Shown here: piece by piece, positions 6,318 to 10,681 of the stretch | How the letters are laid out: every line of letters starts with the position of its first letter | Numbering within the stretch: position 1 is the stretch's first letter | Program-made: the position numbers and the translations under genes | Notes under the pieces: generated by a model | Database searches by the model: none | What the model saw: the letters and a program-made list of their open reading frames with translations, nothing else | Told to the model about the DNA's origin: nothing | From: Acidobacteriaceae bacterium | GTDB taxonomy: Bacteria; Acidobacteriota; Terriglobia; Terriglobales; SbA1 | Length of the DNA stretch: 10,681 nt | Direction of reading: 5' to 3' | NCBI GenBank assembly: GCA_003156615.1 | Contig: PMHI01000705.1 | Span: 17,813-28,493 of the forward strand

Positions 6318-6759
6318 GAGGAAAGTTACGCACGCACAATTCTGGCTAGAATCCACGCAAGTGCCCGGGCGGACTCCCAACGACGCTGGCGAAAGGCGGC
6401 TCGGGAGACATGTGGTTCGCTCACGCCCGATCTCCTCTTTTCTTTGGTAGCAGCCCGATGCCTACGTTTCCGGAGTTGACTCGCGGTGAGCCTTCAAGGT
6501 GCAGTTCTCCCACCGGCACTCCCTCAGTCGTGCCAGCAGCGATCGCGGGTGCGAATCTTGATTGCAGATGAAAGTCGTTCGCGGCAGCGTCAACAAAATG
6601 CGGGATCCAGAAAACGTGCGTCTCGCGCTGGACAAACGAAACAAAACGATATAAATAGTAATTCCCGATACTCGCTGAAAGATGTGAATTTCATCACGTT
6701 TGAGCTCCAGGAAGGTTCTGCTAAACGTAGTTGAACCACGAGTGAGGAGACCCCTTCAA
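6318..6759. other. Divergent intergenic region without a supported gene
   Basis: These 442 bases lie between the leftward operon promoter and the rightward Tat-signal gene. Short open frames on both strands (for example about 6486-6734) show no recognisable domain and no good ribosome site. The right third is clearly richer in A and T (about 6640-6700) than its surroundings, as expected near a promoter. Confidence 0.5.
6629..6655 (+). promoter_or_regulatory. Weak promoter candidate for the Tat-signal glycosidase-like gene
   Basis: TGGACA (6629-6634) has five of six -35 consensus bases, and TATAAA (6650-6655) has five of six -10 bases. The spacer of 15 is shorter than the usual 17, which lowers confidence. 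It would leave a leader of about 100 bases before the ATG at 6760. Confidence 0.3.
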
Positions 6760-8340
6760 ATGCAGCGTCGAGATTTCCTAAAAAGCACTGTCGTGGTTGC
6801 GGTAGCTGCAGAACTTGGAATAGGTAAAGCGCAGGCGAAGGTTCCCGCCCACAATTGGGGAAACTACGACTTCGGCTCCGGTCCTCAGGTGACTGATCGG
6901 CTCAATCAGGGGCCGTTCCCTCAATATCCACCGGATGCCGTTATCCCCACCGACGACGTAGTGATGACCACTACTTCTTCGGACGACTCCGTGCCGAACT
7001 ATGGCAAGGGACTGGTCACCTACATAACGGCAGACAGTGGCACGGAAGAAATCAAGTCAGACAATATTCCGCAGGCGATCGAGGACCTGGTTCGATTTCC
7101 CCTGGGCCAGCAGCTTTACATCCGCCCGACCTGGAGAGAAGTGCAGCCGCGTCCCGGACGACTGGAGCTGCCCGACTACGTGAAATTGGTTTTTGAATTA
7201 GCGAAGAAAAACAACAAGCGGATCGGATTGCGAATACAGATGTGCGCACCAGATTACAAGCACGAAGCCGCTTTGCCAGATTTTGTCCTGGAAAAAGTGC
7301 CGAAAGTTGATCTGGTGGCATTGAGCGATCAGGAGAGCATCGCGGCGGGAAAGAGATTTTTGGAGAACCCGCACTCGCGTTATCAGCCTCGGTACGACCA
7401 TCCTTATTTTCAGCAAGCATTCAAGGAGCTCGTGGGACATCTGGCTGCAGAAGTCGATGGCAATCCGCTCATCGAGTTTATTGACACCTTTATGTATGGC
7501 TTCTGGGGTGAAGGGCACACCTGGCCATTCGGCAACAATCCTTTCCCTGACTACCTGACTGCCGAGCGCACCTGGACCAACATGCTCGAAATCCAGCTCG
7601 AACACTTCAAGAGAACTCCTCTGCTGACCAACACGCAACCAGATTACAGTCGGGTTGGTAATTCGGAGTTGTTAGACCGCACGGTCCGCAGCAACAATTG
7701 GATTCGCAGCGACACCATCTTTATCGAGAACGAGCAGATTGAAGCGCTCAGCAACCGCCCGCCCTGGATCGCCGCATTGCTCGAGCAAGGGCTTCCGGGG
7801 AAACCTCCCGATCCGAACGCCGCACAGGATTCGATATCTCCGGCGGAGAACATGATCGATCATGTGATCGATATCGGGGCGAATTACTGGTCGCTCTGGA
7901 ATTTTCACCAGATCAGCGCAAGAAACCTGCTGCGCTACTACCAGGCTTATCCGTCAGCGTTCGACCGGATCAATCGTCGAATTGGATATCGGGTGCGGCC
8001 ATCTTTCATCTGGAGCTATCAGGACAATGGTTACCAGGGGCTAATTGTCGGCTTCGCAAACGACGGTGTCGCGGGTGTGCCGGGCGTATTGAGGGTGACC
8101 GTGGAGAGCCAAGACGGAAAGGCGCTCAAGAGCGGTTGTCTGGACGCCGGCTACCCGTTACCGGGCAAGATTCGGCAAGCGCAGTTTGTGCTGCCGCAAG
8201 GGACAGATTGGAAGGAATTGAAACTTAGGGCCGAGATAGAGGTAAAGGGAATGCGCTATCCCGTACGTTGGGCTTGTCATCAGAAGCTGAACGATGACGG
8301 CTCACTCACGCTACGCCCCAACCTCCAGCAGCACGTTTAG
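6760..8340 (+). CDS. Tat-exported TIM-barrel glycosidase-like protein (DUF4832-like C-terminus)
   Basis: This encodes 526 residues. The ATG at 6760 is preferred, as GAGGAG lies 10 bases upstream and the protein then opens with MQRRDFLKS, a full twin-arginine motif, with a hydrophobic stretch and a probable cleavage after AQA near residue 26. It would be exported folded. The middle resembles a sugar-hydrolase TIM barrel: LYIRPTWREVQPRPGRLELPDY (119-140), then RIGLRIQM, and FIDTFMYGFWGEGHTW (240-255), where Glu251 is a candidate acid/base. FIENEQIE (321-328) is a candidate for the second carboxylate. The C-terminal part from about 405 (RIGYRVRPSFIWSY, GLIVGFANDGVAGVPG) looks like the beta domain of DUF4832 proteins. 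The fold call is from motif memory, the substrate is unknown, and an enzyme is likely but not proven. It stands alone, without transporter or lyase neighbours. Confidence 0.75.
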   Translation: MQRRDFLKSTVVVAVAAELGIGKAQAKVPAHNWGNYDFGSGPQVTDRLNQGPFPQYPPDAVIPTDDVVMTTTSSDDSVPNYGKGLVTYITADSGTEEIKSDNIPQAIEDLVRFPLGQQLYIRPTWREVQPRPGRLELPDYVKLVFELAKKNNKRIGLRIQMCAPDYKHEAALPDFVLEKVPKVDLVALSDQESIAAGKRFLENPHSRYQPRYDHPYFQQAFKELVGHLAAEVDGNPLIEFIDTFMYGFWGEGHTWPFGNNPFPDYLTAERTWTNMLEIQLEHFKRTPLLTNTQPDYSRVGNSELLDRTVRSNNWIRSDTIFIENEQIEALSNRPPWIAALLEQGLPGKPPDPNAAQDSISPAENMIDHVIDIGANYWSLWNFHQISARNLLRYYQAYPSAFDRINRRIGYRVRPSFIWSYQDNGYQGLIVGFANDGVAGVPGVLRVTVESQDGKALKSGCLDAGYPLPGKIRQAQFVLPQGTDWKELKLRAEIEVKGMRYPVRWACHQKLNDDGSLTLRPNLQQHV

Positions 8341-8357
8341 GCTGCAGTTGTGCTGCT
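8327..8357 (+). other. Inverted repeat spanning the stop of the glycosidase-like gene
   Basis: AGCAGCAC (8327-8334) and GTGCTGCT (8350-8357) are perfect complements around a 15-base loop that contains the TAG stop. No T run follows (CCCGG), so an ordinary intrinsic terminator is not supported. It could slow RNA decay, or be chance. Confidence 0.25.
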
Positions 8358-8808
8358 CCCGGACGCGCGCGAATTGCAGGCCCATGACGAAAACATCCGA
8401 ATGCTTCGAGGTCGAGGAAAGGCACATATGCCTCCAAACATCTGATGAACGCTTGCCGATCCAATTAGCGAATGATAAAGGGTTATCGCCACCACCGTGC
8501 CAATCTCGAATTCCCCGAGTTCTAGATTTCTAAGCCGCATCGTCTGCGATTGAGACTCCCCAGGTGCCCGTTTTTGGATAACGCCCGGGGTGCCGGCAAA
8601 CCTCGGAGAATCGTCGGATGGGGATGACGGTCTTCCTTGAGCATATACAATGGCGCGCACGGAAGTCGCTGGTATCTGACACGAAACTGAAACACCGCGA
8701 AATGAGCGGGCGGCATAGCGGGCACTGGCGCGCAAAACGCACCGGTCCCTTTCATCGCACCGCTGCGGCGAACAGGCTCAAACCGTTTCAGCTTACGGGA
8801 GGAAGTCC
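8341..8808. other. Intergenic region without a supported gene
   Basis: These 468 bases lie between two rightward genes. Open frames on the minus strand (up to about 110 codons) have no ribosome site or recognisable domain, and part of the longest runs into the next gene. A weak promoter candidate for the peptidase gene is TACAAT at 8646-8651 with ATGACG at 8624-8629 (spacer 16). Confidence 0.45.
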
Positions 8809-10681
8809 ATGATAACCCTGTTCTCTCCGAAGTGTCTCGTCCCTGCAGTGCTCGCAATGACTACCATCGCAACCGGTGCGCTTGCGCAGAGCCCATCCGC
8901 GCCAGCTATGACGCTAGTGGTTGATGAAACACAGGCGGCGCGTCGAATCGCTTTTGTGCATGAGGAGATTCGAGTACAGCCCGGCGCGCTCGCCCTCGCA
9001 TATCCACGTTGGATTCCGGGCGAACACGGACCAACAGGTCCCATTCAACAAATGGCCGCACTACGCATCCGTTCCGGAAACCTGACTCTTCCCTGGACCC
9101 GCGATCCTGAGGAGATTTACACGATTCACGTTGAAGTTCCGCCTGCTACCGATCGGATAACCGTTGATTTCGATGGGTTGCTGGAAAACACGGTTTCCGA
9201 TCATCAACTCTTGCTGGCATGGAATACCACCGTGTTGTACCCGCGCCATATCGACAAGCGCGAGTTAATGATTGAACCATCGGTTGTTCTGCCTGCACAC
9301 TGGCAACAGGGTAGCAGCCTGCAGGTCACCAGTCAGAACGGTGCGCGCGTGAATTTTGCTCCGGTTTCGCTGGAACGGCTGATCGATTCGCCGGTGCTGG
9401 CCGGCGAGTTCTTCCGCGCCGTGCCCCTGAAGTCGGATTGGCCGGCGGAGCTCGACATCACAGGCGACAGCCAGGCCGCGATCGACAAAGCCGATGACGC
9501 TAACGCGTTCGCTCTCTTTGGGAGGCTGGTGGATCAGGATCGGGCGATGTTTGGCTTCCGGCACTGGCGGACCCTACACATTCTCGTGTCGCAAAGTGAG
9601 GCCCGGCCGTTCGACGGGCTCGAGCACGAGGATTCGCCGTACAACGCAGTGGGCGACGCCGCACTCTCAAAGAAAGAGCAACTGCAAAAATTCGGCTGGC
9701 CCTTGCTCGCGCATGAGCAATCCCATTCTTGGGACGGCAAATACCGGCGTCCGGGAGAGCTCTACTCAAAGTCCGACTATCAGGGGCCGGAGCGGACATC
9801 ACTACTCTGGGTCTACGAGGGTCTAAACCAATATATCGGGATGCTGCTGGCCACGCGCGCGGGCTTCAATGACGCAGCCTACATGCGCGACTTCATCGGG
9901 CGCACAGCTGCGGATCTTTCTGCAGAACCAGGTCGGGCTTCAACACCTCTGGTTGACACGGCGACGGAAGACTGGGTTTTGCGTGCGCCCGACGTTGGAT
10001 GGTCTTCGCTGCGCCGTGGACAGGATTACTACGATGAAGGCGCCCTGATCTGGCTTCGCGTCGATACCATCATCCGCGAACAAACACAGGACCGCCGGTC
10101 ACTCGATGATTTCTTGCGGAGTTTTCTCGGCCAGCGCGACACCGATCCGATCGTCGTGCCCTACACGCGGGAAGACGTGGAAGCGTCGTTATCGGCAATC
10201 TGTCCGTTTGACTGGCACACCTTCTTTGAGACGCGCGTTTATCAGGTAAACAATAAGCCGCCGACCGACGGTCTTGAGGCAGCCGGCTGGCGCCTCGTAT
10301 ACAACCCAACCCCCAACAACGAACCTTTCTATTCTGACCTTCTTGCTTTTAGCTATAACGGCGAGTATTCGATCGGGATGTCTGTGAAGAAGGACGGTAC
10401 AATTTTCGACGTCTTAACCGGCACGCCGGCCGATGAGGCTGGTCTCGGACCGAATATGACGATTCTCGCGGTGGATGGCCAGGTTTACTCCGCCGATGTA
10501 CTGCACGAATCGATCGCGCATGCCCAAAATGGCAAAATTTCTCTCCTAGTTCGCAACTTTAACTCAGTCGAAGCCCACCAAATTCAATATTCTGGGGGCG
10601 TCCGTTACCCGCACCTGGAGCGAGTGCCAGGAAGCCGTGATTACTTGGGCGAGATATTCGAGCCGAGAAGCTACAAAGCCC
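8809..10681 (+). CDS. Secreted M61-type metallopeptidase with PDZ domain (3' end outside window)
   Basis: The frame is open for 624 codons and runs off the window edge. M61 proteins are about 600-650 residues, so little is missing. The ATG at 8809 follows GGGAGGA by 5 bases. An N-terminal signal peptide is visible (MITLFSPKCLVPAVLAMTTI, then ATGALA before QSPS). The N-terminal beta domain includes the stretch YPRWIPGEHGPTGPIQQM, typical of M61. The zinc site is HEQSH (302-306), followed by SWDGKYRRP, the counterpart of the M61 HExxH-x-W-x-x-K-R pattern. LLWVYEGLNQY supplies Glu337, probably the third zinc ligand. A PDZ domain lies at about 510-590 (IGMSVKKDGTIFDV, GTPADEAGLGPNMTILAVDG). Family members are glycyl aminopeptidase-like. 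It should act in the periplasm or outside the cell. All expected catalytic residues are present. It has no clear functional tie to its upstream neighbour. Confidence 0.88.
   Translation, partial: MITLFSPKCLVPAVLAMTTIATGALAQSPSAPAMTLVVDETQAARRIAFVHEEIRVQPGALALAYPRWIPGEHGPTGPIQQMAALRIRSGNLTLPWTRDPEEIYTIHVEVPPATDRITVDFDGLLENTVSDHQLLLAWNTTVLYPRHIDKRELMIEPSVVLPAHWQQGSSLQVTSQNGARVNFAPVSLERLIDSPVLAGEFFRAVPLKSDWPAELDITGDSQAAIDKADDANAFALFGRLVDQDRAMFGFRHWRTLHILVSQSEARPFDGLEHEDSPYNAVGDAALSKKEQLQKFGWPLLAHEQSHSWDGKYRRPGELYSKSDYQGPERTSLLWVYEGLNQYIGMLLATRAGFNDAAYMRDFIGRTAADLSAEPGRASTPLVDTATEDWVLRAPDVGWSSLRRGQDYYDEGALIWLRVDTIIREQTQDRRSLDDFLRSFLGQRDTDPIVVPYTREDVEASLSAICPFDWHTFFETRVYQVNNKPPTDGLEAAGWRLVYNPTPNNEPFYSDLLAFSYNGEYSIGMSVKKDGTIFDVLTGTPADEAGLGPNMTILAVDGQVYSADVLHESIAHAQNGKISLLVRNFNSVEAHQIQYSGGVRYPHLERVPGSRDYLGEIFEPRSYKA

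Noticed and set aside
6700..6759. Extended N terminus for the glycosidase-like gene
   Set aside because: The extra 20 residues would bury the twin-arginine motif; a good ribosome site stands before the ATG at 6760.
8522..8857. Minus-strand gene of 111 codons
   Set aside because: It runs over the start of the M61 gene, lacks a ribosome site, and shows no recognisable motif.

Overview
The window is a GC-rich piece of a bacterial chromosome. Gene content (a DevBCA-type exporter under a TetR regulator, a DUF2165 membrane protein, a Tat-exported glycosidase-like protein, an M61 peptidase, and decayed genes) would fit a soil bacterium such as an Acidobacteriota member. That placement is inference from gene style only; there is no rRNA or other marker here.

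Left part (1-1900): an accessory, decaying stretch. Bases 3-330 are a frameshifted relic of an IS3-type transposase. It meets, tail to tail, a small proline-rich, cysteine-containing lipoprotein gene on the minus strand (352-630). A 5'-truncated alpha/beta-hydrolase relic with two frameshifts (about 911-1345) lies just before an intact DUF2165 membrane protein gene that starts with TTG (1372-1884).

Middle (2103-6320): a five-gene minus-strand operon. It reads TetR regulator, DevC/FtsX-type permease, a four-helix small membrane protein, ABC ATPase, then HlyD/DevB-type membrane fusion protein. Gaps are 1, 38, 32 and 5 bases, so co-transcription is very likely. In front of tetR are a consensus-like -35 box and two adjacent copies of a 14-bp repeat, a likely autoregulatory operator. 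Together the proteins should form a regulated tripartite exporter that would need an outer-membrane TolC partner encoded elsewhere. The small membrane protein placed between permease and ATPase is the least explained part, and the best candidate for something undescribed.

Right part (6318-10681): a 442-base intergenic region with a weak promoter candidate leads to a Tat-signal, TIM-barrel glycosidase-like protein (6760-8340). After about 470 bases with no convincing gene comes a secreted M61-type metallopeptidase with a PDZ domain (8809 to beyond the window end). No tRNA, rRNA, CRISPR array or intact mobile element was seen.
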